Below are positions 42,823 to 51,772 of a stretch of DNA of 64,000 nt, in pieces. Position 1 is the stretch's first letter; every line of letters begins with the position of its first letter. Under the pieces are notes generated by a model, which saw nothing but the letters and a program-made list of their open reading frames with translations, was not told the DNA's origin and did not search any database. The stretch lies in contig CAYMLO010000010.1 in NCBI GenBank assembly GCA_964390905.1, positions 26,345 through 90,344 on the forward strand, written 5' to 3'. A program made the translations under genes and the position numbers. The stretch is from JAFGLZ01 sp964390905. GTDB lineage: Bacteria; Planctomycetota; Phycisphaerae; UBA1845; JAFGLZ01.

Positions 42823-44595
42823 CTACAGCTCCGATTCGGGCCGAGCCGTCTCGGTCGGTCCGGGAGCGACCTGGCCGACTTCGTCGGTCCGCATCGCGAA
42901 CGTCGCGTCGATGGTCTTGTCGGCGCACAGATCGTGCAGGACCTCGACGACCTGTGCGTAAGACAGGCCCAGTCCCTGGCGCTTATCCTCAGGGACATCC
43001 GGGGGGCGTCTGCCCAGCGTCAGGACCAGGCAGGCCACGTCGGTTGGACAGGGAATCGGCGGACTCATTCGTCCCGAGATCGGCGTCTGCCGCACGAGCT
43101 TCAGCTTCTCGGCACCAGCATCGGCGGCGAGGGTCACCGCGCCGTTGCGGTGCACGTAGAAGGCGGGGGTCTGACAACGCATGCCCGACCCGAACAGCGC
43201 GATGCGTTGCTGTCCCGAGCGCTGGGCGGCCACCAGAAAGCCGCCTCGAGAGGGAACCAGATCCAGCAGGAAGCCGCCCTTCCCACCCACCTTGAGCGTC
43301 TGGATTGAGCTGTCCTCCTGTTCCAGCAGCGCCTCGTAGGCCAGCTGGCGGATCCGCTCATCGTCCGCGTCCAGGAGCGGCCGGAGGGCCAGGATCGCCT
43401 GCCCGGTCCTCTCCGTCCGTCCCAGCTCTTCGATCGCCAACTCACGGAAGGGGCTTTCGGCGTTGTTGGCGTGTCGGGTCACCACACTTAGGGCCAGATC
43501 GTCCCCCAACCGAAGGCCCGTGCGGCCGGCAAAGTAGCTCACCCCGGGCTCCTTGTGCGTGTACAGCTTCCGAATCGACGGCAGGGCCGTCTTGCCCAGG
43601 CCCTCCCAGGCCAGGGAGATGTCGGCAAGGGCGGCCTCAGGCTGGACGGCCTCCTCACACAGCTCCCGGAGTCGCAGATCAGCGAACGACGGGCTGGCCG
43701 GCACGTACAGGTGCACCAGCAGTTGCAGAAAATGCGCCTCTTGACCTTGCCACGCCTCCGGTATACGCAGGTCCACCGAGTGCGCGTCCGGTGCGTCGGC
43801 CGTCTTGCGCGGCTCGACCCCGAAACGACGGTTGATCAGCCGCATCAGCCGACTGGCAATGGCCGCCGACGGATTGGTCAACACGAGCCGGATTCGGCGG
43901 GCCTCGGTCGCACGCCCACCGCCGATCACGCGTCCCACCCGAGGGTCGGCCTTGGTCGCGGCGTCCTTCTTCAGGCCAAACGGATTGATGAAAACCTGGC
44001 CCATCCCCTCGCCGAGGATCCGCCCCTCGACGGGTTGGCCGTTTGCCCACAGCTTCAAGCTGCATGGCATCAACCAGCCGTTCTCGAGCGAGCTGACGTC
44101 GGTCCCCGACAACGCGCGAACGGTCAGATCGAACGTCGCGCCCACCTGAGCGGCCGCGGGGATCTCGCCATACACGGTCACCACGGCCGTCTCTTCGCTG
44201 TCGAGCAGCCTCTCTGGACTGTAGCGCTTCAGCGCCTTGTAGGCCTGACCCAGGCGATACCGCCGACGCATGTCGTCCAGCATGTACTCGCGAATCGGAC
44301 GCGGACACTGGCTCGACCCGGTCTTGGCCAGCCCGACCACCAGACCGTACCCGCCGACCGACATCCGCCGAAGCCCCTCTACCCAGGCCACCGTCTTGAT
44401 CGTGTCCCGGACGCCTGCGGATTCCTCCCGCGGGTCCTTCTCATCAAGAACGTTCTCGGCCTCGGCGGACTTGTCGTCCTGTTTGGCGAACCAGGTCGTC
44501 TGGCCGTCCGCGCTACAGCCGACCGCGTAAACCGCAAGTGCAAAGGTGACTGAAGCCAGTGCGGCTGCTAAGCACAGCCTTCGCATGGCAGGCAT
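42823..44595 (-). CDS. FlgI-like (flagellar P-ring) lipoprotein with HEAT-like insert
   Basis: A 590-residue envelope protein. The leader MPAMRRLCLAAALASV... ends in YAVGC (Cys27), a plausible lipobox. TVAWVEGLRRMSVGGYGLVVGL near residues 68-89 is the opening of FlgI, the flagellar P-ring protein, and GEIPAAAQVGATFDL, GRVIGGG and VLTNPSAAIASRL continue the similarity. From about residue 315 to 425 the sequence is helical, with HEAT-like units (ESPFRELAIEELGRT; DERIRQLAYEALLEQE). True FlgI is about 370 residues. No flagellar gene is nearby. ATG 44595 is chosen for GGAGGACC just upstream; ATG 44640 would add 15 residues. Confidence 0.7.
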   Translation of the reverse strand: MPAMRRLCLAAALASVTFALAVYAVGCSADGQTTWFAKQDDKSAEAENVLDEKDPREESAGVRDTIKTVAWVEGLRRMSVGGYGLVVGLAKTGSSQCPRPIREYMLDDMRRRYRLGQAYKALKRYSPERLLDSEETAVVTVYGEIPAAAQVGATFDLTVRALSGTDVSSLENGWLMPCSLKLWANGQPVEGRILGEGMGQVFINPFGLKKDAATKADPRVGRVIGGGRATEARRIRLVLTNPSAAIASRLMRLINRRFGVEPRKTADAPDAHSVDLRIPEAWQGQEAHFLQLLVHLYVPASPSFADLRLRELCEEAVQPEAALADISLAWEGLGKTALPSIRKLYTHKEPGVSYFAGRTGLRLGDDLALSVVTRHANNAESPFRELAIEELGRTERTGQAILALRPLLDADDERIRQLAYEALLEQEDSSIQTLKVGGKGGFLLDLVPSRGGFLVAAQRSGQQRIALFGSGMRCQTPAFYVHRNGAVTLAADAGAEKLKLVRQTPISGRMSPPIPCPTDVACLVLTLGRRPPDVPEDKRQGLGLSYAQVVEVLHDLCADKTIDATFAMRTDEVGQVAPGPTETARPESEL

Positions 44596-44736
44596 GGTCT
44601 GGTCCTCCCTGACCCGTCTCGCCACCGAGCCGTCGCGCACCGCGCCCTGGCGGCGAGCTCCTGCATCACCAACGAGAGCACCCCCGCTCGCTCCCGGGCG
44701 GATCCTCGGATCTGCCCGTCCCGGACAGACGACTCC

Positions 44737-44764
44737 ATACTACTAGATCGGCAAATCCGGCCAA
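44737..44764 (-). promoter_or_regulatory. Candidate promoter of the FlgI-like gene
   Basis: On the minus strand TTGGCC (44764-44759), a 16-base spacer and TAGTAT (44742-44737) lie about 140 bases before the ATG at 44595, within the 238-base gap after the phosphofructokinase gene. Confidence 0.35.
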
Positions 44765-44833
44765 ATTCAGCATTATCGGACGTCGCGTTGGCTGTCGATC
44801 TCGGAGAAAAACGATTGGCCAACCTAGAATAGG

Positions 44834-45940
44834 TCAATCCCCCATGCACGTGCCGACCGCCCGGGCGGCCGCGATCAGGGGGTGATCCGCCGGCACGAGC
44901 CGCTGCCGGTCGGCCACATCCTCGATGGCAACGTCGGTGAGTCGGCCCTCCCGCATCGCCACCATCCGGTTGTACTGCCCGGCCATGAGCATCTCGACCG
45001 CCAGGTGGCCGAACCGCGTCGCCAGGACCCGGTCGAAGCTGCACGGGGTCCCGCCGCGCTGGATGTAGCCGAGAATCGTGGCGCGGACGTCCAGGTCGGT
45101 CTTGTCGGTGATCTGATCGGTCAGCACACGGGCGATGCCGCCCAGTCGGATGGGGTCGGGGCTGTCGGCCACAATGCGCTGGATCACCTGCTGGCCGCCG
45201 ATGGGCTTGGCCCCCTCGCTGACGGCAATGATGGTGAAGGCCTTGCCGCCCTCGTTGCGCCGCACGCAGAAGTCGCAGATGGCGTCCAGGTCGTAGGGGA
45301 TCTCCGGGATGAGGATGACGTCCGCCCCGCTGGCGACGCCCGCGTGCAGCGTCAGCCAGCCCGCGTTTCGGCCCATCAGCTCGACGATCATGACGCGATG
45401 GTGCGACGAAGCGGTCGTGTGGATCCGGTCCAACGCCTCGGTGGCGGTCTGCACGGCCGTCTGGAAACCGAACGTCACCTCGGTGTGCATCAGGTCGTTG
45501 TCGATGGTCTTGGGCACGCCCACGCAGCGCAGGCCGTGCCGGATCAGGTTGGCCGCGCCGCTCATCGTCCCATCGCCGCCGACGCAGACGAGGGCGTCGA
45601 GGCCCCGTTCCGCGGCGTGGGCGATGACGCGATCCGTGACGTCCTCGAAGATCGGCTGACCGTCGTCGTCCTCGCCGACCGCGTACCGGGCGGGATTGGC
45701 CTTGTTCGTCGTGCCCAGGATCGTCCCGCCGACGGTCAGGATGTTGCTGACGTCCAGCGGCTCGAGCGGCCGCATCCGGTTCTCGATCAGGCCCAGGAAA
45801 CCGTCCGCGATGCCCACGATTTCCAGACCGTACCGGAAGATGCCCGTCTTGGTGACCGCGCGGATGACGGCGTTCAGGCCGGGGCAGTCCCCGCCGCCCG
45901 TCAACAAGCCGATCCGCTTCACTCGAGACGTCGTCGCCAT
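44834..45940 (-). CDS. pfkA: 6-phosphofructokinase
   Basis: A 368-residue glycolytic kinase making fructose-1,6-bisphosphate. The phosphate-binding GGGDCPGLNAVIR is near residues 15-27, CVGGDGTMSGA near 104, catalytic PKTIDND near 127, and MGRNAGW and IQRGGTP further on. Gly in GGDG with Lys in PKTIDND is the combination usually linked to ATP use within the group that also contains pyrophosphate-dependent enzymes; cofactor use is not settled by sequence alone. GGGGAGCG precedes ATG 45940. Confidence 0.93.
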   Translation of the reverse strand: MATTSRVKRIGLLTGGGDCPGLNAVIRAVTKTGIFRYGLEIVGIADGFLGLIENRMRPLEPLDVSNILTVGGTILGTTNKANPARYAVGEDDDGQPIFEDVTDRVIAHAAERGLDALVCVGGDGTMSGAANLIRHGLRCVGVPKTIDNDLMHTEVTFGFQTAVQTATEALDRIHTTASSHHRVMIVELMGRNAGWLTLHAGVASGADVILIPEIPYDLDAICDFCVRRNEGGKAFTIIAVSEGAKPIGGQQVIQRIVADSPDPIRLGGIARVLTDQITDKTDLDVRATILGYIQRGGTPCSFDRVLATRFGHLAVEMLMAGQYNRMVAMREGRLTDVAIEDVADRQRLVPADHPLIAAARAVGTCMGD

Positions 45941-46053
45941 GATCGCTCCCCGCGGCGCCGTCCGAGACGGCCCGCGAAACACGTCCCGGCACTCTAGCAG
46001 ATCGGAGTTGGACCGGCCAGCGAACGAGGCGTCGGAAGCGCACCCCCCTGGGC

Positions 46054-46097
46054 CCGCCTGTCCCCAGGCGGCTCAGACCGGGCTGGGGACAGCCCGG
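46054..46097. repeat. Double hairpin between symporter and phosphofructokinase genes
   Basis: CCGCCTG / CAGGCGG around TCCC (46054-46071) and CCGGGCTG / CAGCCCGG around GGGA (46078-46097). CTGTCCCC and GGGGACAG also pair across the two, giving a paired-palindrome layout like the other intergenic elements. It follows the symporter promoter-distal end and precedes the phosphofructokinase start region on the minus strand. Confidence 0.65.
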
Positions 46098-46116
46098 CTC
46101 GGTAGGCGCCGTCACC

Positions 46117-48024
46117 TCAGATGATCATCTCGACGACAACATCCTCGCCGACACGAAGTCGGCCTTCGTCGATCTTGGCGGGGCAAAGCACTGCCGTGCC
46201 CGGTTCGAGCGCGTCGGTGGATTCGCCGGCCTTGATGTGCAGCGACCGCAACCCGCCCAACCACCAGCGCCGGTCGGCCAGGTACATCAGGTCGCCCGGC
46301 CCGGCCGACAACCGCGCCAGATCGGTCGGATGGATCAGGACGACAGGGTCGGTGACGTCGTCGGATGCGGTCAGCTTCAGGCGAATCTTCTCGCCGGTCG
46401 TCCGCTTGGGCTCGCCGCCCTTGAACCGCCGCCGCCCGGCCGCCAGCGTCCAGATGGTCAGCCCGTCCACGGTCTCGGCCGCCGCGCGGAGCCGCCACGT
46501 CAGGAACGTCGCCAGCACACCGATGCCCATGCACGTGACCATGCCGTAGCACGCCCGCATGTACTTGTACTTCTTGTAGAACGCGGCGGCTTCGTCCATC
46601 GGCACGCCGTGGGCGAACGGGGTGATGATCTCCGGCACGGCGAACGACAGGACCATCGCCCCCGTGCCCAACACCAGCGTCGCCAGGGCACTGACGCGGT
46701 TAAACCGCTTCCACGCGACGGCCAACAGGATGACGGTGATCATCGGCGGCGTGATGGCGGCTGTGAAGGCGGCGTGCGCCGCGTACATCGAGTCGAACCC
46801 CAGGAACATCGGCACCAGCAGCACGCCCACCAGCGTCGCGCCGATCGAGAACACCCTCGCCGCCCGCAGGTAGTGCCGATCGTCCTTGCCCGTCCGGATG
46901 AACGGTCGATAAATGTCGTTGACCAGGACGGTGGCCACCGCGTTGATCAGCGTGTCGACCGTACTCATCAACGCCGCCACCAACGCCGCCAGCACCAGCC
47001 CGAACACGCCGGGCCTGCACAGCAGCTCGGCCACCATCACGAAGACCTGGTTGATCTTGGCCGGATCGTCCAGACCCGGCAGGGCCTCGGGCGACTTGCC
47101 GCGAATGGCCGATCCGACCCAGCCCGCGTTGCTCACCGCGATGGCCGTCAGCGGCATCAACACCAGCACGATGATGATGGCGGCCTTGCGGCCCTCGCGC
47201 GGGCTCTTGGCCGACAGGAACCGCATCAGCACGCCCTGGTTCATGAAGTAGAACGCGATGCTGTTGGCCACGCCGTCCTGCCAGAACACGCCCACCGCGC
47301 TGAACTTCTCGGGCCGGTTGAACTCGGCCATCCCGAACGCGTGCTCGAACGGCAGGTGGATCCAGAACTCACCAAACCCCCCCAGGTAGCTCAAGCCCAA
47401 CCCGAACAAGACGAACCCCGCGATCAGCAGGATGAACCCCTGCAGCAGGTCGGTCATGATCACGCTGGTCTGCCCGCCGGCGGCGACGTAGATCGCGCAG
47501 ATCACGGCGATGACGACCACGATGGCCATCAGGTTGAGGTGCTCGACCGACTGCAACGCCTCGATGGGGAACAGCGGCTCGAGGGCCTTGCCCAGCGTGT
47601 AGAAGTTGAAGCCGATGTAGCCAATCATGTACAGCAGGATCAACACCGTGCCCGCCACTCGGGCGTCCCGGCCGAACCGCCGCTCGAAGTACTCCGGCAC
47701 CGACGCGATCCGCATGAAGTAGATGATGGGCAACCAGCCGAACAGGAACAGCGGCATGCTGAACCAGTCGTTCGTGTAGCTCATCGTGGACGACAGGCCG
47801 TAGCGATAGCCGGCCTCGGCGTACTTCATGAAGCTGTACGAGCCGACCAGGGTCGCCACGAAACTGACCGAGATCAGCCACCAACTGAACCGCTGACCGC
47901 TGAAGAAGAAGTCCCGCGTCGACCGCGTGTAGCGGGCGAACGTCGCGCCGAAGCCCACCATGATGACCAGGTAGATCACCAACACGGCGTGATCGATGGG
48001 CTGTCCGTAGGCCTGGGCGAGCAT
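46117..48024 (-). CDS. Sodium:solute symporter with C-terminal soluble extension
   Basis: A 635-residue SSS-family transporter that couples solute uptake to sodium. About 13 hydrophobic helices occupy residues 10-520. FFFSGQRFSWWLISVSFVATLVGSYSF (as a region, residues 38-65), VPEYFERRFG near 109 and AALVAALMSTVDTLINA near 346 are family hallmarks, including the sodium-site Ser/Thr residues. The last 110 residues (after LAAGRRRFKGG) are soluble and unassigned. A 67-residue two-helix protein is encoded nine bases upstream, like the small subunits that accompany some SSS transporters. Confidence 0.9.
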   Translation of the reverse strand: MLAQAYGQPIDHAVLVIYLVIMVGFGATFARYTRSTRDFFFSGQRFSWWLISVSFVATLVGSYSFMKYAEAGYRYGLSSTMSYTNDWFSMPLFLFGWLPIIYFMRIASVPEYFERRFGRDARVAGTVLILLYMIGYIGFNFYTLGKALEPLFPIEALQSVEHLNLMAIVVVIAVICAIYVAAGGQTSVIMTDLLQGFILLIAGFVLFGLGLSYLGGFGEFWIHLPFEHAFGMAEFNRPEKFSAVGVFWQDGVANSIAFYFMNQGVLMRFLSAKSPREGRKAAIIIVLVLMPLTAIAVSNAGWVGSAIRGKSPEALPGLDDPAKINQVFVMVAELLCRPGVFGLVLAALVAALMSTVDTLINAVATVLVNDIYRPFIRTGKDDRHYLRAARVFSIGATLVGVLLVPMFLGFDSMYAAHAAFTAAITPPMITVILLAVAWKRFNRVSALATLVLGTGAMVLSFAVPEIITPFAHGVPMDEAAAFYKKYKYMRACYGMVTCMGIGVLATFLTWRLRAAAETVDGLTIWTLAAGRRRFKGGEPKRTTGEKIRLKLTASDDVTDPVVLIHPTDLARLSAGPGDLMYLADRRWWLGGLRSLHIKAGESTDALEPGTAVLCPAKIDEGRLRVGEDVVVEMII

Positions 48025-48033
48025 GACTCCTCC

Positions 48034-48237
48034 TTACAGGAACGGAAACACCAAGACGCTGAGCCCGTGCAGGCCGAGATACAGGAGGAACCCCCCGATC
48101 AGGAGCACCAGGTAGCGGCGGCCCTCGGACGTCTTGGTCGACAGCTCGCCCGACCTCAGGACCAACAGCATCATCACCACAAAGATGATCCCGCCGACCA
48201 CATACTGGTAGATGAAGGACACGGCGTTCATGGTCAT
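48034..48237 (-). CDS. Small two-helix membrane protein, companion of the symporter
   Basis: A 67-residue protein with two hydrophobic helices (FIYQYVVGGIIFVVMMLLVL; YLVLLIGGFLLYLGLHGLSV) joined by a polar loop with basic residues (RSGELSTKTSEGRR). GGGAGCC lies before ATG 48237; a second in-frame ATG is at 48231. Its stop is nine bases before the symporter start. Small two-helix subunits (such as the DUF4212 type) accompany some SSS transporters; this one is shorter and only analogous by layout. Confidence 0.7.
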   Translation of the reverse strand: MTMNAVSFIYQYVVGGIIFVVMMLLVLRSGELSTKTSEGRRYLVLLIGGFLLYLGLHGLSVLVFPFL

Positions 48238-48304
48238 GGGATTGGCTCCCGCTGATGGGTTCGACCGGCCGGCATGTGGTTCTAGCCGAAACGCCCGACG
48301 GTTT

Positions 48305-48503
48305 CCAGGGCCCGGGCGGGCCAGCGTTGTGGGTGCCCCATCCTTGGCCTGCGACGGCGTCAGCCGCTCGCGGGCCAAGGGTGGGGGACGGACCAGCCGA
48401 GACAGGCGTACGTTCCGAGCGTTCGTCCCCCACCCTTTGGCCCGGCTCGCGTTCCGCGAGCCACGCCAAAGGATGGGGCACCCCCAGGGCCCGGGCGGTC
48501 CAG
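48305..48503. repeat. 199-bp composite element: nested inverted repeats flanked by 20-bp direct repeats
   Basis: CCAGGGCCCGGGCGGGCCAG (48305-48324) recurs with one change at 48484-48503. Inside, GGGTGCCCCATCCTT (48331-48345) pairs with 48469-48483, and AGGGTGGGGGACG (48378-48390) pairs with 48424-48436. It fills most of the 389-base gap 48238-48626 between divergent genes. After it, TACAAT at 48536-48541 is a weak promoter candidate for the dehydrogenase; I see no other gene in the gap. Confidence 0.75.
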
Positions 48504-48626
48504 GATTTTGCCGGGACGGGCTGGGCTGCATCGAATACAATGCGCCGCCGCATTCGGCAGTTGTTCTTGCGACGAGGTCCATGTTCGCCGGGCCCGCGAC
48601 GACCCGGCCAATGAGGAGATTTCCCC

Positions 48627-49706
48627 ATGCCCGAGACCATGCAAGCCCAGGTGTTCTACGAGCCCGAAGACATGCGCCTGGAGCAAGTGCCCGTGCCCAA
48701 ACCCGCCGATGACCAGGTCCTCTTCGCCGTCAAGGCGTGCAGCATCTGCGGGTCTGACGTCGCCTACTATTACGGCGACAGCTCGCTGGAGACCGAGACC
48801 GGCAAGGGCCCGCTGATCTTGGGTCACGAGTTCGCCGGCGAGGTCGTCGAGGTCGGCAAGATCCCCGCCGCCCTGGGCCTGTTCAAGCCCGGCGACCGCG
48901 TCGTCGCCGACCCGGTTCAGTACTGCAACGCGTGCGCGTCGTGCAAGAAAGGCCAGGTCAACCTCTGTGAGTTCAAGGACGTGCTGGGCGTCAGCGCGAA
49001 CGGCGGGTTCGCCGAGTACTGCGTCAGCCACTACACCGGCCTGCACAAGGTGCCCGAGGGCGTGAGCTGGGAACACGCCGCCCTGACCGAGCCGCTCGCA
49101 GATGCCCTCTACGCCGTCAACAACATGGAGATCGAGATCGGCGATTTCGCCGTCGTGATCGGCCCGGGTGCGATCGGGCTAATGATGCTGCAGCTCGCCA
49201 AGGCCGCCGGCGCGGGCACGGTCGTTTTGGTCGGCACGCGCGACTACCGCCTCGAGATCGGCAAACAGGCCGGCGCCGACGTCGTCATCAACACCAAGGA
49301 CAGCAAGTCGCCCTACTACGCCGCCGACCTGAAGGCCAAGATCGACGAGCTGACCGGCGGCATGTTCGCCGACGCCGTCGTCACGCCCACCGGTGCGATC
49401 GAGGCGATGGAGCAGGCGCTGGCCATCAGCGGCCGGCGATCGCGCATCGTCCTGTTCGGCCTGCCCGCCGACGACGCGATCGTCCGCGTCCCCGCGCTCG
49501 AGTCGATCCTGTGGGACAAGACGATCCGCTTCAGCTGGCTGGCCCCCCTGACCTGGCCCGCCGCGGTCCAGGCGATGTCGACGGGCCTGGTCGACCTGAG
49601 CATGATCTGCACGCACACGATGAAGCTCGACGACCTCGTCCAAGGCCTCGCCGACGTCAAAGACCGCAAGGGCAACCCCATCAAGGCGGTGGTGAAGATG
49701 GATTGA
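48627..49706 (+). CDS. Zinc-dependent alcohol dehydrogenase (sorbitol/threonine dehydrogenase-like MDR)
   Basis: A 359-residue medium-chain dehydrogenase oxidising a polyol or amino-alcohol with NAD(P). Catalytic zinc ligands are Cys41 (CSICGSD), His67 and Glu68 (GHEFAG). The structural zinc loop has Cys100, 103, 106 and 114. The Rossmann motif VIGPGAIGLM is near residues 177-186. The substrate is unknown; sorbitol- or threonine-dehydrogenase-like activity fits the sugar-catabolic context. GAGGAGATTTCCCC precedes the ATG. Confidence 0.9.
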   Translation: MPETMQAQVFYEPEDMRLEQVPVPKPADDQVLFAVKACSICGSDVAYYYGDSSLETETGKGPLILGHEFAGEVVEVGKIPAALGLFKPGDRVVADPVQYCNACASCKKGQVNLCEFKDVLGVSANGGFAEYCVSHYTGLHKVPEGVSWEHAALTEPLADALYAVNNMEIEIGDFAVVIGPGAIGLMMLQLAKAAGAGTVVLVGTRDYRLEIGKQAGADVVINTKDSKSPYYAADLKAKIDELTGGMFADAVVTPTGAIEAMEQALAISGRRSRIVLFGLPADDAIVRVPALESILWDKTIRFSWLAPLTWPAAVQAMSTGLVDLSMICTHTMKLDDLVQGLADVKDRKGNPIKAVVKMD

Positions 49707-49898
49707 ACTCGCCCCGCCCGCACAGAGGGACCTGCACATGTCGATGGGAATCTGCAGCCGACGTCCGCCGGACATCCAGGTCACCTGGAGCAAATCGCCC
49801 CCCCGGCTGTCACCGTTCTCCATGCGCAGGCCCGAACGCCCCTGGCGTCTGTGTGGGAGCTTGCATCTCGATCGATCCGTACAGAAGGAGCGAGGCCG

Positions 49899-51692
49899 GT
49901 GAGAACTCTATTGGACTTCCCAAAGGCTTTCCAACCTCTTGTAGTCGTAACCGGCGACCGACGGGAGGTGCCTCCTCAGTCGATCGGCGATATCCTCGCC
50001 TACTGTGTTAGTAGCATAGACTTCATGTTCATGAATCACCTCCGCCTGGGGGACTGTCCTGTTCTGTCCGACAAGCAATTCGTTGTCGACTCGGCAGAGG
50101 ACCTCAGCCGGCGTTTCGGCCGAAGCAACATCCTCGTGATTGGTTCGCCCGCAGTCAACCTGCTCGCCCGCAAGATCAATGAGGGATCTCTTTTCGGATT
50201 CTCGATCAGCAGGCAAACGAAGGACGAGTTAGCGGAACAGTACCGGTTCGTTAGAAAGCATGGCTTGGACGAAGAGGGATCCCCCGATGAGGACGCTCTC
50301 CACATCTACCATCAGTGCCTCGAGGGCATCGTGGACGTTGATAGTATCCTTGCCCGGTTCTCTGGGCGTGCGCCAAACATCGGTGATCTTCGCGAGAAAG
50401 CAGAGACGATTGTCAATGCGTTTAAGAAGACCCGAATCTGGTCGGAGTCCAGGGCCTCCTCTACGATCAGGCCGATACGCCATCTCATGCACAAGCTCGA
50501 CAAGCCCGGGATACGCGACTCCCTGAGCAAGACCATCAGAGGCGAATCCAGCGGGCTCGACAAAGACTATGGCCTCATTTCACTTGGGCCGAATCCCTTC
50601 AGTGAAAAGCCCGGTTACTCGACGGTATATGTCGCGGGAGTGCACGGACCGGGGACTGCGCTCGGGCTGAGGCTTCTGATGGACAAGAGGTCCTTGAAAG
50701 GACACCCGTATGGTGGGGTATATGAGGTCTTCCTGAGCCGGTTTGCGGCGTACTTCGAACGCACAGAGAAAGCACGTCCGCGATGGGAGACCCCGGAATA
50801 CGAACCCGATGCGGTGCCGCTCGACAAGATCGACATCACAAGGAATCTGAAGGTGTTTCTCTCCAGCCCTGCTCCGAAGGCCGACCAAGTTCAGAAGGAC
50901 TTCGACAGGAGGCTGCGCGAGGGACTTGAGGGTGTCTGTAGGGAGGAGCGAGTCGGTCTGACCATCGAAGATCCCTATACCTTGGCATTGGGTGTGAAGC
51001 ACAGCTTCTGGAACGTCATCCTGGAGTACGAACGTGACTGCGACTTCGTCCTACATGACATGACGGGATGCGCTAAGGGGGTAATGGTCGAGGTGGGGTT
51101 CTCCGTCGGCACTCGTAGGCCATACTTCTTGATATGGAATGCAGAGAAGTGCCCGGTAACGGACTGGCGTGAGATGCGCGTGCCAAGTCTCCTGGAAGAA
51201 GCTAATATCGAACAGGTCAACATCAGCGACGAGGCGGGCACCACAGATACTCTGCGCAAGAAGATACTCAAGCCGGCACTGGAGAGGTCTGTAGACTGCG
51301 ATTCGTGTGAAGGGCTGACGAAGGAGACCGGCAAGAGGGCTGCGTTCGTCTACGCGCGCCGACGTGAATTGACGAGGCAACTGGACAGGCTACTGAAGGA
51401 TGAGCATATCGAGAGAATCGCCGAGGAGGAGTCTGAACACCGATCCAGGAAGTGCCGGATCTGTCAGGTGCTTGGCGTCGCTGACTACGCCTTCATAGAG
51501 CTCTCGGATGACGATCCCGACAGCTTCATTATGCTTGGAATGGCCAAAGCGATGGGCAGGAAGACGCTCGCGCTGACAATGAAACGGTACAATAAGGACC
51601 AATTCGCCTGGGCGGAGGATACAGTGCAGTATCAACTGGACAATCTGCAGGGAGCGCTCTCTGATAGCGTACCCCGGTTCGTCGCCTTCTAG
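49899..51692 (+). CDS. Unrecognised three-part protein with tandem nucleoside-deoxyribosyltransferase/TIR-like segments
   Basis: A 597-residue soluble protein I cannot assign to a family. Residues about 15-290 hold two strand-loop motifs, NILVIGSPAVNLLARKIN (77-94) and YVAGVHGPGTALGLRLL (244-260). Residues about 317-414 begin KVFLSSPAP and contain DFVLHDMTG...EVGFSVGTRRPYFLIW (Asp387, Glu398), reminiscent of nucleoside deoxyribosyltransferase or TIR-like folds. A C-x2-C pair and a second such segment (FIELSDDDPDSFIMLGMAKAMGRKTLAL) lie at about 518-560. GTG 49899 is preferred (AAGGAGCGAGG upstream) to GTG 49851. Codons such as AGG, ATA and AAT are commoner than in neighbouring genes, suggesting transfer. 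Confidence 0.7.
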   Translation: MRTLLDFPKAFQPLVVVTGDRREVPPQSIGDILAYCVSSIDFMFMNHLRLGDCPVLSDKQFVVDSAEDLSRRFGRSNILVIGSPAVNLLARKINEGSLFGFSISRQTKDELAEQYRFVRKHGLDEEGSPDEDALHIYHQCLEGIVDVDSILARFSGRAPNIGDLREKAETIVNAFKKTRIWSESRASSTIRPIRHLMHKLDKPGIRDSLSKTIRGESSGLDKDYGLISLGPNPFSEKPGYSTVYVAGVHGPGTALGLRLLMDKRSLKGHPYGGVYEVFLSRFAAYFERTEKARPRWETPEYEPDAVPLDKIDITRNLKVFLSSPAPKADQVQKDFDRRLREGLEGVCREERVGLTIEDPYTLALGVKHSFWNVILEYERDCDFVLHDMTGCAKGVMVEVGFSVGTRRPYFLIWNAEKCPVTDWREMRVPSLLEEANIEQVNISDEAGTTDTLRKKILKPALERSVDCDSCEGLTKETGKRAAFVYARRRELTRQLDRLLKDEHIERIAEEESEHRSRKCRICQVLGVADYAFIELSDDDPDSFIMLGMAKAMGRKTLALTMKRYNKDQFAWAEDTVQYQLDNLQGALSDSVPRFVAF

Positions 51693-51772
51693 CGAGATGG
51701 TGCGTCGAGACGGACGTTACTACTGCTGCTACAGACGTGGCGCATCTTCATGTCGAGACGGACAGATCCACC

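Noticed and set aside
46237..48255. 672-codon open frame opposite the sodium symporter
   Set aside because: Charged, low-complexity translation with no recognisable domain; the symporter reading has helices and family motifs.
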